Shown: in pieces, positions 20,355 to 30,216 of the stretch | How the letters are laid out: every line of letters begins with the position of its first letter | Position numbering within the stretch: position 1 is the stretch's first letter | Assembly: GCA_030674875.1 (NCBI GenBank) | Contig: JASXSU010000002.1 | Coordinates: forward strand, 434,001 to 498,000 | Source of the DNA: Candidatus Endonucleibacter sp. (ex Gigantidas childressi) | Lineage (GTDB): Bacteria > Pseudomonadota > Gammaproteobacteria > Pseudomonadales > Endozoicomonadaceae | Direction of reading: 5' to 3' | DNA: 64,000 nt | Translations under genes and position numbers: made by a program | The notes under the pieces: generated by a model | What the model was told of the DNA's origin: nothing | Database searches by the model: none | Seen by the model: the letters and a program-made list of their open reading frames with translations, nothing else

Positions 20355-21715
20355 GACATCTGCACCGAAAGCAATTCATTTACTATTTGACAAAACTGTT
20401 CTCCACGATGCTCAAAGCTAGTAAACATATCAAAACTTGCACAGGCTGGAGACAACACCACCACATCGCCAGAGTTGCTAACTTCCTGAGCAACTACCAC
20501 AGCCTCACGTAAGCTTTTTGTCCTAGTAATTACTGCACAATCTGCTAATTGTTTTTCAATCACCTCCGCATCCCGCCCCATAAGAATAAGATGTCGTACA
20601 TAATCTTTGACTGGGTTTTTCATCTCTAAAAAATCCGCACCTTTACCATCGCCCCCAGCTATAAGTACAACTTTTCCAGAGATGCACCGCCCAAGCCCCT
20701 CCATAGCGGCAATACTGGCCCCCACATTCGTTGCTTTTGAATCATTAATCCAACGCACGCCCCTAGCCTCAGCAACAAATTGACACCGGTGAGGTAAGCC
20801 AGGAAACCGATAAACAACCTCCATAATAGATTCAACCCTAATGCCAACAGCCTCTCCCAACGCCATAGCCGCTAGTACATTCATATAATTATGACGTCCA
20901 GCAATACGCATTCTGGAAGCGTCTATTAATCTGGACATGCCCTTATAAAGCCAAATAGAGTCACCCTCACATCTCAGGCCAAATTGTCCTATATCAGGAG
21001 CATCACCTGTAAACCCTGTGCTAGATATAGCAGATGTAACCAATGGCGCAGACAAGGGATCATCAAGGTTATAGACAGCAGTCTTGCACCTGTTGTAAAT
21101 TTTTTGTTTTACCCTATGATAAGCCGTTAAAGAAGGATACCTATCCATATGGTCGGGACTTATATTCAAAACTGTCGCAGCTTCTGCGCACAGAGACTCG
21201 GTAGTTTCAAGCTGAAAACTGGAAAGCTCCAAAACATACAGCTCAATACTAGGCTCAAACAGATCAAGAACAGAGACCCCAATATTTCCACCTACAGCTA
21301 CATTAATCCCAGCATGCCGAGCCATCTCTCCAAGTAACGTAGTTACAGTACTTTTACCATTAGACCCTGTAATAGCTACAACAGGTACATCCACAACATT
21401 TAGACAAAACAGCTCAATGTCACCTATCGCCTTTACCCCTTTCGCAAGTGCTGCAGCTATGTCAGGCTGAGCCAAAGATATACCAGGGCTTACAATCAAC
21501 TCATCAGCACGGCAAAGCAGTTCTCGATTAAAATCACCAAGAAAAATTGGTATCTCAGGATAATTCTGACAAAACTTCTTCAATCCAGGAGGAGATGTGC
21601 GGCTATCTACAACAGAAAATGGCAGACCTTCACGGGAAAGATAACGAACACAAGACAAGCCAGTCTGACCAAGACCAACAACAACACGCTTACAGTTTGG
21701 ATTAATGAGAGCCAC
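20351..21715 (-). CDS. murD: UDP-MurNAc-L-Ala--D-glutamate ligase
   Basis: MurD adds D-glutamate to UDP-MurNAc-L-alanine. The 454-residue protein has VVVGLGQTGLSCVRYL at the N-terminus, the P-loop GSNGKSTVTTLLGEM, the NISPDHMDRY segment and WINDSKATNVGAS. Length is typical. It overlaps ftsW by 4 bases. A 316-base non-coding gap separates it from mraY, an unusual break in an otherwise tight cluster. Confidence 0.98.
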   Translation of the reverse strand: MALINPNCKRVVVGLGQTGLSCVRYLSREGLPFSVVDSRTSPPGLKKFCQNYPEIPIFLGDFNRELLCRADELIVSPGISLAQPDIAAALAKGVKAIGDIELFCLNVVDVPVVAITGSNGKSTVTTLLGEMARHAGINVAVGGNIGVSVLDLFEPSIELYVLELSSFQLETTESLCAEAATVLNISPDHMDRYPSLTAYHRVKQKIYNRCKTAVYNLDDPLSAPLVTSAISSTGFTGDAPDIGQFGLRCEGDSIWLYKGMSRLIDASRMRIAGRHNYMNVLAAMALGEAVGIRVESIMEVVYRFPGLPHRCQFVAEARGVRWINDSKATNVGASIAAMEGLGRCISGKVVLIAGGDGKGADFLEMKNPVKDYVRHLILMGRDAEVIEKQLADCAVITRTKSLREAVVVAQEVSNSGDVVVLSPACASFDMFTSFEHRGEQFCQIVNELLSVQMS

Positions 21716-22031
21716 TTATTTTTCTCCAGCTTTAGTCATTCCACTCTGTAGATCGCCACGATAGTAAGAGGATTATCGAAACTACTGAGACAATGATAAA
21801 ATCACTATTGCTACCCAAACCCAAACAAATTACATCACGGTAAATCTATACACATTGTACTTAAATATGCGGGGAGATTGACTATACCCACTCCCCCTGA
21901 AGGCGTGATATTTCTAACTACCCCTCCCTTCAAGTGGAGTGCGCATAAGCACTAGCAGGAAAACTGATCCACACAAATATAGAATAAAAATCAGAACCGA
22001 CAGTAAAGTTAGGTACTTATTCGCAAGCTCC
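21716..22031. other. Gap between mraY and murD with a partial inverted repeat
   Basis: No coding frame is supported. ACTCCCCCTGAAGG (21890-21903) and CCTTCAAGTGGAGT (about 21927-21940) form an imperfect inverted repeat that could fold as a hairpin. It could be a weak terminator, a structured leader or the end of a lost IS. Confidence 0.4.
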
Positions 22032-23114
22032 CTAACGAATTTTCAAAGTTGCCAGCCCCAATAACACCAATACTAGAGAAATAATCCAGAATCTGACGAT
22101 TACTCTCGGCTCAGGCCAACCCTTTAATTCAAAATGATGATGCAAAGGTGCCATTTTAAAAATACGCCGACCTGTTAATTTAAACGATCCCACCTGAAGA
22201 ATTACGGAAACCGTTTCCATCACAAAAACACCACCCATAATCACCAACACTATCTCTTGCCTAACAATCACAGCAATAACGCCCAGCGCCGCACCCAAGG
22301 CAAGCGCACCCACATCCCCCATAAAAACTTGAGCAGGATAGGTATTAAACCACAAAAACCCTAAGCCGGCACCGGCAATAGCCCCACAGCATATAATGAG
22401 CTCTCCAGAACCAGGAATAGCCGGTATCAAAAGATAGTTAGCAAAACTGGCATGACCACTAACATAAGCAAAGATTCCTAATGCCGCACTAACCAATACT
22501 GTGGGCATTATCGCCAATCCATCGAGACCATCCGTTAAGTTAACAGCATTACTGGTACCAACAATGGTTAAATAAGCCAACAAAATAAAAGCTGGCCCCA
22601 TCTGAATTGACACACTTTTAAAAAACGGCACAATTAATGTCGTTTCCACCGGCCACTGCGCAATATGATACAAAAATAATGACGCACCTAAACCGACAAT
22701 GGATTGCCAGAAATATTTCCAACGCCCCGGCAATCCCCTAGAGTTTTTCTGAACAACCTTCCGGTGGTCGTCAACCAAGCCAATAACTCCAAAAAGACAC
22801 ATTACCACCAGCACTACCCAAAGATATGTATTGCTAAGGTTTCCCCACAACAGAGTACTAATCACTATGGATACAAGGATGAGAGTCCCCCCCATGGTAG
22901 GAGTCCCTGCCTTACTCAAATGACTTTTCGGACCGTCATCCCGGATAGTTTGGCCAATTTGACGATAACTAAGATGACGAATCAGATAAGGACCCAAACA
23001 CAAACTAACCCCTAGCGCTGTCAATAGCCCAAAAATAGCTCTCAGCGTAAGATACTTAAAAACCCCAAAACCATGATAATACTGAGATAAAAAATCCGCC
23101 AACCAGAGCAGCAT
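22032..23114 (-). CDS. mraY: Phospho-MurNAc-pentapeptide transferase MraY
   Basis: MraY transfers phospho-MurNAc-pentapeptide to undecaprenyl phosphate, making lipid I. It is a 360-residue protein with about ten membrane segments. Diagnostic motifs are GTPTMGG, the aspartate-rich [23 protein letters not shown] and [13 protein letters not shown]. Length matches the family. Its start abuts the end of murF with no gap. Confidence 0.98.
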   Translation of the reverse strand: MLLWLADFLSQYYHGFGVFKYLTLRAIFGLLTALGVSLCLGPYLIRHLSYRQIGQTIRDDGPKSHLSKAGTPTMGGTLILVSIVISTLLWGNLSNTYLWVVLVVMCLFGVIGLVDDHRKVVQKNSRGLPGRWKYFWQSIVGLGASLFLYHIAQWPVETTLIVPFFKSVSIQMGPAFILLAYLTIVGTSNAVNLTDGLDGLAIMPTVLVSAALGIFAYVSGHASFANYLLIPAIPGSGELIICCGAIAGAGLGFLWFNTYPAQVFMGDVGALALGAALGVIAVIVRQEIVLVIMGGVFVMETVSVILQVGSFKLTGRRIFKMAPLHHHFELKGWPEPRVIVRFWIISLVLVLLGLATLKIR

Positions 23115-24551
23115 CTAACACTCCCCCTTATATTCAGGCCCCACAAGAGACCTGACGATAGACAACATTCCCATGCCCTTTGAGCCTTTAACAAGTATTG
23201 ACAGTGCATCTTCTGACTCTTCATTAATCAGAGAATTAACCCAGTCTGTTAGTACTGTCTTACTCTCAAAGTGACATCCATCTTTCCCAAACTCATCACA
23301 AGCTAACTTTGCATGCGCCCCTAAGCCCGCAAAGTATTCTATTCCTTGCTGCCTAGCATAGCGACCAATTTCACAGTGCCTCTCTTCTGACACAGCACCA
23401 AGCTCAAGCATATCGCCAAACACCATAACCCTCTTACCAAAACAGTCGGACAGTTGATCAATTGCCGCTAATGTCGCTTTAGGGTTGGCGTTATACGTTT
23501 CATCAAAAACAGTAACAGAGTGCTTAGTAGAAGCAGATAAAGTGTAACGCAAACCTCGTCGCTGAAAAGGCCGTGCATTTTCCAATCCTCGAACAACAGT
23601 AGCCAACTCAACCCCTGCAGCGAGACAAGCAATAGCAGCGCAGCACGCATTAGAAACTTGATGACGTCCCCAGAAAGACAGGCTAACAGGGCTACTTTCC
23701 CCAAAAACACAAAGATCAAAGCTCATACCCATATCAGAAGATTGAATATTCAATCCAACACAATCTGCTTTCATATTACCAAGGCTAAAGGAAAATACTT
23801 GTCGACCAGATACAGCCAAAACTCGTTCACGCCATATCGAAAAAAATGCATCATCAGCATTAAGAATTGCAATACCATTTTCACCAAGAGAATCAAGAAT
23901 AAAGCCTTTTTCTTCAGCTACACCTTGAACGGACTTTAGGCCTACCAAATGAGCCTCAGCAGCATTAGTAATGATCGCAACATTAGGCATGACCAATTTT
24001 GAGAGATAACCTATTTCCCCCGGAGAACTAGTACCAATCTCAATTACTGCACTCTCATGAGCTTGTTCTATCCGAAATAGCGTCAGAGGAACACCGTAGC
24101 CATTATTAAGATTACCAAACGTTGAAAGTACTTTCTCCTGCTCCGACAAGATTGCCATGAGCATTTCTTTTACCGATGTTTTACCACAGGAACCGGTAAC
24201 AGCTAGCACAGTTCCAGCAAACTCATTACGATTAAGCTGACCAAGATGGCCCAATGCCTGAAAAGTATCACTAACTTCTACCTGGATCATATCCACATCT
24301 TCCGATACAGAATCAACCACCGCCGCTATCGCTCCAGCCTCCAGCGCCTTTGCCAGATAATTGTGACCATCAAAACGAGGCCCCTTGATAGCAACAAACA
24401 ACTCACCTGCTGACACGACCCTACTATCAATACTAATGCCAGCAATAGGAGTAGCAGCAACTGTCTGCCTTTTCATCACAGCCGTAGTTCCTGCTGACAA
24501 CTTACCACCCAGATAGGCGCTAATTTCACCCAAAGTAAAAGGTCTAATCAC
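23115..24551 (-). CDS. murF: UDP-MurNAc-tripeptide--D-Ala-D-Ala ligase
   Basis: MurF attaches D-Ala-D-Ala to the UDP-MurNAc-tripeptide. The 478-residue protein contains SIDSRVVSAGELFVAIKG, the P-loop TGSCGKTSVKEML, NNGYGVPLTL, EIGTSSPGEI and DETYNANPKATLAAI. It overlaps murE by 4 bases and is immediately followed by mraY. Length is slightly above the common 450 but without an inserted domain that I can see. Confidence 0.97.
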   Translation of the reverse strand: MIRPFTLGEISAYLGGKLSAGTTAVMKRQTVAATPIAGISIDSRVVSAGELFVAIKGPRFDGHNYLAKALEAGAIAAVVDSVSEDVDMIQVEVSDTFQALGHLGQLNRNEFAGTVLAVTGSCGKTSVKEMLMAILSEQEKVLSTFGNLNNGYGVPLTLFRIEQAHESAVIEIGTSSPGEIGYLSKLVMPNVAIITNAAEAHLVGLKSVQGVAEEKGFILDSLGENGIAILNADDAFFSIWRERVLAVSGRQVFSFSLGNMKADCVGLNIQSSDMGMSFDLCVFGESSPVSLSFWGRHQVSNACCAAIACLAAGVELATVVRGLENARPFQRRGLRYTLSASTKHSVTVFDETYNANPKATLAAIDQLSDCFGKRVMVFGDMLELGAVSEERHCEIGRYARQQGIEYFAGLGAHAKLACDEFGKDGCHFESKTVLTDWVNSLINEESEDALSILVKGSKGMGMLSIVRSLVGPEYKGEC

Positions 24552-26053
24552 GGCTTATTCCACTTTTCAAGAGCATTACTAACATGATCACAGTCATAAA
24601 AAGGATATCTAATACCATTCACTTCTTGATAGGTTTCATGCCCCTTACCAGCAACCACAATAATGTCATCAACATCTGCGCTGGCCACCCCCTTGGCAAT
24701 AGCTTCAGCTCGATTAACAATCACATCTAACCGCTGCAAGGCATGTTTATCAATCCCCTCCAAAGCGTCCGCTATAATGCCTTCAGGAGATTCTGTCCGA
24801 GGGTTATCACTAGTTAAAATAACACTATCTGCTTCCTGAACTGCCGCTTCCATCATCAACGGACGCTTTCCCTTATCTCTATCACCCCCACAACCAAATA
24901 CACAAATCAGCTTTTTAGCACCATGCTCTCGCAAGGAGCCTAGAGTGCTTTTTAGAGCATCCGGTGTATGCGCGTAATCAACAAGCACTAACGGCTTACT
25001 ACCACCTCCCAGCCTCTGCATACGCCCAGGTACTGCTTCTAATCTAGACAACAGCGGCACAACATTATCTAGACTACAACCCTGAACACCCAATGTCGCA
25101 ATTACTGTTAGCAAATTCTCCAAATTAAACCTTCCCATCAACGGCGTGTTTATTTCAAAAACTCCCCACGGAGAATGAACAACAGCCTCAATCCCTTCAG
25201 CTAAAAGCCTAACGTCTGAAGCATAAACATTTGCTGAACTATCTGACAAAGACCAAGTAATAATATTCAGTCCTTCAGGGCAAGCAGACAACATCATATC
25301 AGCATAGGGATCATCTTGATTGATAATCGCATTTGCTAATAATTGATTAGAAAATAAAAGAGACTTGGCAGCAGCGTAATCATCCATACCACGATAAGAG
25401 TCAAGATGATCCCGGCTAATATTAGTAAAAACTCCCACGTCAAACCGAACACCGTCAACACGCCCCTGCTCTAGACCATGGGATGAGACTTCCATCGCCA
25501 GACAAGAAGAATCTGTACTATTAAGACTTGCAATAAATTGATGCGTAGAAATAACATCAGGAGTTGTATTCAACATAGGCTCTAGTGCTTCCGGAAAACC
25601 TTTACCCAGAGTACCCATAACAGCACAATGCTTACCCATACCGGACAAAATCTTGGCCAAAAACCAACAACAAGACGTTTTGCCATTTGTGCCCGTAATT
25701 CCGATGACTTTCACTTTTTCAGAACAAGAGCGATAATATCGCTCCGCAATCATACCGACGCTACTTTTTAAATCCTGAACATAAACGACAGGAATATCAA
25801 TTCCAGCCCACTTTGACGAATAGCTATTCTTACCATCAGCCTCAGCAAGAATAGCCGAAGCTCCACGTTGACACGCATGAACAACAAACTCACGACCATC
25901 AGAGGCAACACCTGGCAAAGCCAAAAACAACTCACCACCAACAATATTTCGACTATCTAGAACAAGACCAGATATCAACTTATCATCTTCTACAAGAGCA
26001 GCGCCCAGTTGTAATAGTACATCGTTAAATGTTGCTATTGTCCTTGCTGTCAT
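24548..26053 (-). CDS. murE: UDP-MurNAc-L-Ala-D-Glu--meso-diaminopimelate ligase
   Basis: MurE adds the third residue of the stem peptide. The 501-residue protein has LDSRNIVGGELFLALPG, the P-loop GITGTNGKTSCCWF, HGLEQGRVDGVRFDVGVFTNISRDHLD (read in segments) and the C-terminal TSDNPRTESP. The DNPR motif is the known marker for meso-diaminopimelate rather than lysine, as expected for a Gram-negative. It lies 29 bases after ftsI. Confidence 0.97.
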   Translation of the reverse strand: MTARTIATFNDVLLQLGAALVEDDKLISGLVLDSRNIVGGELFLALPGVASDGREFVVHACQRGASAILAEADGKNSYSSKWAGIDIPVVYVQDLKSSVGMIAERYYRSCSEKVKVIGITGTNGKTSCCWFLAKILSGMGKHCAVMGTLGKGFPEALEPMLNTTPDVISTHQFIASLNSTDSSCLAMEVSSHGLEQGRVDGVRFDVGVFTNISRDHLDSYRGMDDYAAAKSLLFSNQLLANAIINQDDPYADMMLSACPEGLNIITWSLSDSSANVYASDVRLLAEGIEAVVHSPWGVFEINTPLMGRFNLENLLTVIATLGVQGCSLDNVVPLLSRLEAVPGRMQRLGGGSKPLVLVDYAHTPDALKSTLGSLREHGAKKLICVFGCGGDRDKGKRPLMMEAAVQEADSVILTSDNPRTESPEGIIADALEGIDKHALQRLDVIVNRAEAIAKGVASADVDDIIVVAGKGHETYQEVNGIRYPFYDCDHVSNALEKWNKP

Positions 26054-26082
26054 TACTTGCCCAACTTAATCGATCAGGAAAA

Positions 26083-27813
26083 TCATCCCGCACCACCAGC
26101 CTCGCTATCACTCAAACGCTCTACGGTCAAAACCTCTTTTTGTTCTGGGGGTACACCCAACACCTGTAACGCTCCAGCATTTACTTTTGAAAAGACCGGG
26201 GCCGCAGTCAAACCGCCGTAATAACCCCCTCTGGTAGGTTCATCAATAACAATAACTGTGGCAAGGCGAGGATTACCAATGGGGGCAACACCAGCAAAAA
26301 TACCAATATGTCGATTACTGGAATAACCATTTTCACCAACTTTTCTCGTCGTTCCAGTCTTGCCTCCCACTTTATATGATGGCACCTTGGCTCGCCTACC
26401 GGAACCTGACTGGACAACAGTACCCAGCATATCCAGAATATCCGAAATATGCTTCTCATCAAAAATCCGCACACCTTCAGGAACCACATCACGCTTTATC
26501 AAAGAAATCGGCCGCATTACGCCTTTTGCTCCTAGCATCATATAAGCTTGCGCAAGCTGCAAAGGCGTAACTGTCAACCCATAACCAAAAGAAAGCGTTG
26601 CAGCCTCAATGCCGCTCCAACGATCACGATACGGAAGATATCCTACACTCTCTCCTGGAAAGTCAACACCTGTAGTTTGGCCAACTCCAGCCTTACGCAG
26701 AACATCAAGCAAATTATCAACACCAATATCCATAACCATTTTGGTAACACCGATATTGCTAGATTTAGTTAACACTGATGTCACATTAAGTCGACCATAG
26801 TCCCTAAGGTCAGACACCTTATTACGGCCAATATACATATAGCCAGGAGAGGTATTAACCGGCGTATTTTTATCGTAGCGACCAGACTCAAGGGCTGCCA
26901 ACACCGCAAAAGGCTTAAGGGTAGAACCAGGCTCCAGTACATCAGTAACAGTACGATTACGCACTTTATAAGCTTCCATTTCAGAACGATTGTTCGGATT
27001 ATATGATGGATAATTCACCATCGCCAATACCTCACCCGTCTGAACATCTAGCATAACAAGAGAGGCAGCTCTCGCCTTGTGACGGACCACAGCCTCTTTT
27101 AACGCCCTGTGCGCTAGGTACTGAATGTCGAGATCAATACTGAGCATCAATTCTTTACCAGGTTTAGCGCTTTCCACTAGCTCAGCCTGTTTGACCAATT
27201 GGCCACGACGATCTTTTAAATAACGAACCTCACCAGGAGAACCCTGCAACCAATCATTATAACCCAGCTCCATACCTTCTTGGCCATTTTCATCAATATT
27301 AGTAAGCCCTACAAGGTGTGCAGTCACCTCTCCAGCAGGATAATACCGCCGATGTTCCTCCATCATGTGAACACCGGCTATATTCAAAGCCATCACTTTC
27401 TGACCATGCTTCGGAGTTAGCTGCCTCTTCAGATAAATAAAATTTTTATTCTTTCCTGCAGCAATACGTTTAGTCAATGTCTCTTCATTGATATCCAGCT
27501 GTTGTGCAAGATCACCCCAGCTACTTTTAGCAAGAAGCAGGTCTGCAGGAACAGCCCAAATCGTGGTAACAGGGGTGCTTACAGCAAGAGGTTTACCATT
27601 TCTGTCAAAAATAACTCCTCGGTGAGCAGGAATCTTTTCATAACGAACGGAACGCTTATCACCCTCATTTTGCAAAAAATGTCGGTTCAACAGCTGTAAA
27701 TCAACAATGCGGCAGCCAACACTCAGCCCAATTACGACCAACAAAGACTGAAGAACCACTAATCGCCCACGTCTAAATGATCTATTTTTTGTCCTCTTAT
27801 CATTATTATTCAT
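26083..27813 (-). CDS. ftsI: Septal transpeptidase FtsI (PBP3)
   Basis: FtsI cross-links septal peptidoglycan and works with FtsW. The 576-residue class B penicillin-binding protein has a short cytoplasmic N-terminus, one membrane segment (about residues 20-40) and the dimerisation domain (IPAHRGVIFDRNG). The transpeptidase motifs are SxxK in EPGSTLKPF, SxN in TKSSNIG and KTG in GGKTGTTRK. All catalytic residues are present. It overlaps ftsL by 4 bases. Confidence 0.97.
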   Translation of the reverse strand: MNNNDKRTKNRSFRRGRLVVLQSLLVVIGLSVGCRIVDLQLLNRHFLQNEGDKRSVRYEKIPAHRGVIFDRNGKPLAVSTPVTTIWAVPADLLLAKSSWGDLAQQLDINEETLTKRIAAGKNKNFIYLKRQLTPKHGQKVMALNIAGVHMMEEHRRYYPAGEVTAHLVGLTNIDENGQEGMELGYNDWLQGSPGEVRYLKDRRGQLVKQAELVESAKPGKELMLSIDLDIQYLAHRALKEAVVRHKARAASLVMLDVQTGEVLAMVNYPSYNPNNRSEMEAYKVRNRTVTDVLEPGSTLKPFAVLAALESGRYDKNTPVNTSPGYMYIGRNKVSDLRDYGRLNVTSVLTKSSNIGVTKMVMDIGVDNLLDVLRKAGVGQTTGVDFPGESVGYLPYRDRWSGIEAATLSFGYGLTVTPLQLAQAYMMLGAKGVMRPISLIKRDVVPEGVRIFDEKHISDILDMLGTVVQSGSGRRAKVPSYKVGGKTGTTRKVGENGYSSNRHIGIFAGVAPIGNPRLATVIVIDEPTRGGYYGGLTAAPVFSKVNAGALQVLGVPPEQKEVLTVERLSDSEAGGAG

Positions 27814-28109
27814 TGCATGACCATCTCAATATTACTCGGCCTAGGAACTATCATATCAAGCTCCTCCCTCGCCAACCTTTCAACCCTAGCAGGAGACGTC
27901 AAAGTGCTATGCTCTAGCAACAAACGCCCCCAGCCCACCTGTGCTTTGTTTTTATTTTCAAGAACTTTCTGTAGCTCATTATGCAGGCGACGGCTTTCAT
28001 ACGACACATAACTGACCAAAAGACCTGACAAGATCATGGCCATCAATAGCCCTCCCGCCCATATACTACTTTGATTAAACACGGCCAATACTGGCTTCAT
28101 ATTCATCAT
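27810..28109 (-). CDS. ftsL: Cell division protein FtsL
   Basis: FtsL is a small bitopic protein that forms a coiled-coil with FtsB and activates FtsWI. The 99-residue product has one membrane segment (about residues 16-36), then a helical stretch (ESRRLHNELQKVLENKNKAQ) and the WGRLLLEHSTLTSPARVERLA segment typical of FtsL. Sequence conservation in this family is low. Position between rsmH and ftsI, size and topology carry the call. Its first codon shares one base with the rsmH stop. Confidence 0.93.
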   Translation of the reverse strand: MMNMKPVLAVFNQSSIWAGGLLMAMILSGLLVSYVSYESRRLHNELQKVLENKNKAQVGWGRLLLEHSTLTSPARVERLAREELDMIVPRPSNIEMVMQ

Positions 28110-29035
28110 TAACCCAGCTTCTCAGCAATTCGCATAACAGCGCTCCTAGCCCTTGGGTTTGCTCTTATTTCCGCCTCAGAAGGCTTAATTGCTCTACTCA
28201 GCGCCTTTAACCTCTTATTCAGCTGATCTTCTCTCACCGGCAACCAGCTAGGCAAAGGATCACCCTTCTCATGCATCCTAATAAATCGTTTAGCGATTCT
28301 ATCTTCCAGCGAATGAAAGCTAATAACCACCAACCGACCTCCAGGCTTCAATAATTCTAAGGCCTTGTCTAGGCACTCACTCAACTCATCCAGCTCTCGG
28401 TTAATATGAATCCGAATAGCCTGAAAAGCACGGGTTGCCGGATGCTTTCCTTTTTCTTTACGTGGATAACATGCAGCAACAATCGCCGCCAGTCGCCCTG
28501 TTGTCGCAATTGGCTCAATCTCGCGCTCCCGAACAATAACCTTCGCAATTCTTCGAGAAAAACGTTCTTCCCCATACTCCCATAATACCCGGCTTATTTC
28601 AGGCTCTTTCGCTATAGCCAGCCAGCTGGCAGCACTCTCACCAGCCGAATGGTTCATTCGCATATCCAGTGAACCGTCTTTTAAAAAGCTAAAACCCCGC
28701 TCAGGACAATCAAGCTGCGGTGATGAGACACCAAGATCCAACAAAACCCCATCAACGCTTTCCTCTTTTTGTAGTTCATCTAACTTCGAAAAAGAGCCAT
28801 GATGAATAATAAACCGATCATCACTATTCATTAAATGATTGCCGACAGTTACTGCGTCAGGGTCTTTGTCTATACCCAAAAGCCTGCCAGCACTGGAAAG
28901 CTGATCCAGAATAGCCTGACTATGCCCACCTCGACCAAAGGTGCCATCAATATAGGCCCCCTCAACGTTAGTTATCAATGCCGCAACAGCTTCGACACGT
29001 AATACTGTTTTATGCCGCCCAAATTCTTCCATCAC
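28109..29035 (-). CDS. rsmH: 16S rRNA m4C1402 methyltransferase RsmH
   Basis: RsmH (MraW) methylates N4 of C1402 in 16S rRNA. The 308-residue protein has the SAM-binding DGTFGRGGHS near residue 31, LLDLGVSSPQLD, RGFSFLKDGSLDMRM and the C-terminal SFHSLEDRIAKRF. Length is typical. It starts directly after mraZ and runs into ftsL. RsmI, which methylates the 2'-O of the same nucleotide, is encoded 1.2 kb upstream on the same strand. Confidence 0.97.
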   Translation of the reverse strand: MMEEFGRHKTVLRVEAVAALITNVEGAYIDGTFGRGGHSQAILDQLSSAGRLLGIDKDPDAVTVGNHLMNSDDRFIIHHGSFSKLDELQKEESVDGVLLDLGVSSPQLDCPERGFSFLKDGSLDMRMNHSAGESAASWLAIAKEPEISRVLWEYGEERFSRRIAKVIVREREIEPIATTGRLAAIVAACYPRKEKGKHPATRAFQAIRIHINRELDELSECLDKALELLKPGGRLVVISFHSLEDRIAKRFIRMHEKGDPLPSWLPVREDQLNKRLKALSRAIKPSEAEIRANPRARSAVMRIAEKLG

Positions 29036-29491
29036 TTACAACGATAACGACTGCAATTCACCAGGGATATTCCCAAGAACTGCAGCATCCTGTAAATACT
29101 TATCACGACACTCAGCCCAGCGAGTCTCATCCCATACTTCAAACTTTTTTCCTTGTCCAAGTAAAATGCATTGCTTTTCAAAATCTGCATAGTCTCGTAA
29201 TAATGGTGGAATTAAAATGCGCCCACTACCATCCATGTCAATATCAGTAGCGTGGCCAATAAGAAGGCGCTGAATTCGGCGGGTCATTGGATGAAAACTT
29301 GGTAATACTTCTATTTTCTTCTGGATTATATTCCACTCATTAAGTGGATATATCAACAAACACGGTTCATCAGTATCGACAGTAACAACAAGGCCACCAC
29401 CACAACTATCCCGCAATATCTGCCTATAACGAGTTGGTATCGCCAAACGTCCTTTAGCATCTAAATTAACTGCATTTACTCCGCGAAACAA
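29036..29491 (-). CDS. mraZ: Transcriptional regulator MraZ
   Basis: MraZ is an AbrB-fold DNA-binding protein and first gene of the dcw cluster. It represses its own promoter by binding TGGG-type direct repeats. The 151-residue product has two swapped-hairpin repeats: NAVNLDAKGRLAIPTRYR near the start and DIDMDGSGRILIPPLLRDYA in the second half. Both carry the conserved DxxGRhxIP pattern. A promoter and a matching box array lie upstream at 29537-29607. Confidence 0.96.
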   Translation of the reverse strand: MFRGVNAVNLDAKGRLAIPTRYRQILRDSCGGGLVVTVDTDEPCLLIYPLNEWNIIQKKIEVLPSFHPMTRRIQRLLIGHATDIDMDGSGRILIPPLLRDYADFEKQCILLGQGKKFEVWDETRWAECRDKYLQDAAVLGNIPGELQSLSL

Positions 29492-29536
29492 ATTCTACGC
29501 TCCCTGAAATTATTACTCCCTAATTTCTTCAAAATT

Positions 29537-29569
29537 CCAATTAAACCCACTTCTAACCACATTACACCA
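29537..29569 (-). promoter_or_regulatory. MraZ operator: four TGG boxes at 10-bp spacing
   Basis: On the minus strand, TGG occurs four times at exact 10-bp intervals (TGGTG, TGGTT, TGGGT, TGGAA; the CCA complements start at 29567, 29557, 29547 and 29537). E. coli MraZ binds TGGGN repeats with 5-base spacers, the same 10-bp period. The array lies between the promoter and mraZ, as expected for autorepression. Only one box is the full TGGG. Confidence 0.75.
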
Positions 29570-29578
29570 CTAATTGAC

Positions 29579-29607
29579 ACTATAGGAATCTATACTCATC
29601 ACGTCAA
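29579..29607 (-). promoter_or_regulatory. Sigma70-type promoter for the dcw cluster (Pmra)
   Basis: On the minus strand, TTGACG (29607-29602) is followed by a 17-base spacer and TATAGT (29584-29579). The predicted start would be about 29571, just before the MraZ boxes and about 80 bases before the mraZ ATG. Both hexamers differ from consensus at one position. Confidence 0.75.
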
Positions 29608-29810
29608 TAATAACCATGCAGCCGTGCGCCATTATTTTGACTGGCAAGCTCTCCCCAAAAGCCAACGAACACCACAGAAAGAGTTACAAGTCAAACAAGT
29701 GAAAGGCTTTAACCAAGAAGGAAAAAAGATATAAGGAGGAGTAACCAACAAACCGGAATAAAAAAAAGATTATTTATTTCAAAGAAATATAAAAAAAATT
29801 AAAGAAAAAC
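29608..29810. other. Short gap between Pmra and rnpB
   Basis: AT-rich, no coding frame. On the minus strand the 3' side of rnpB runs into T-rich DNA with a small ATTTC/GAAAT stem near 29777-29789, a possible but weak terminator for rnpB. Confidence 0.4.
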
Positions 29811-30188
<378 letters not shown>

Positions 30189-30216
30189 ATCTGAGAGACT
30201 ACTCGATGCTTCACTT

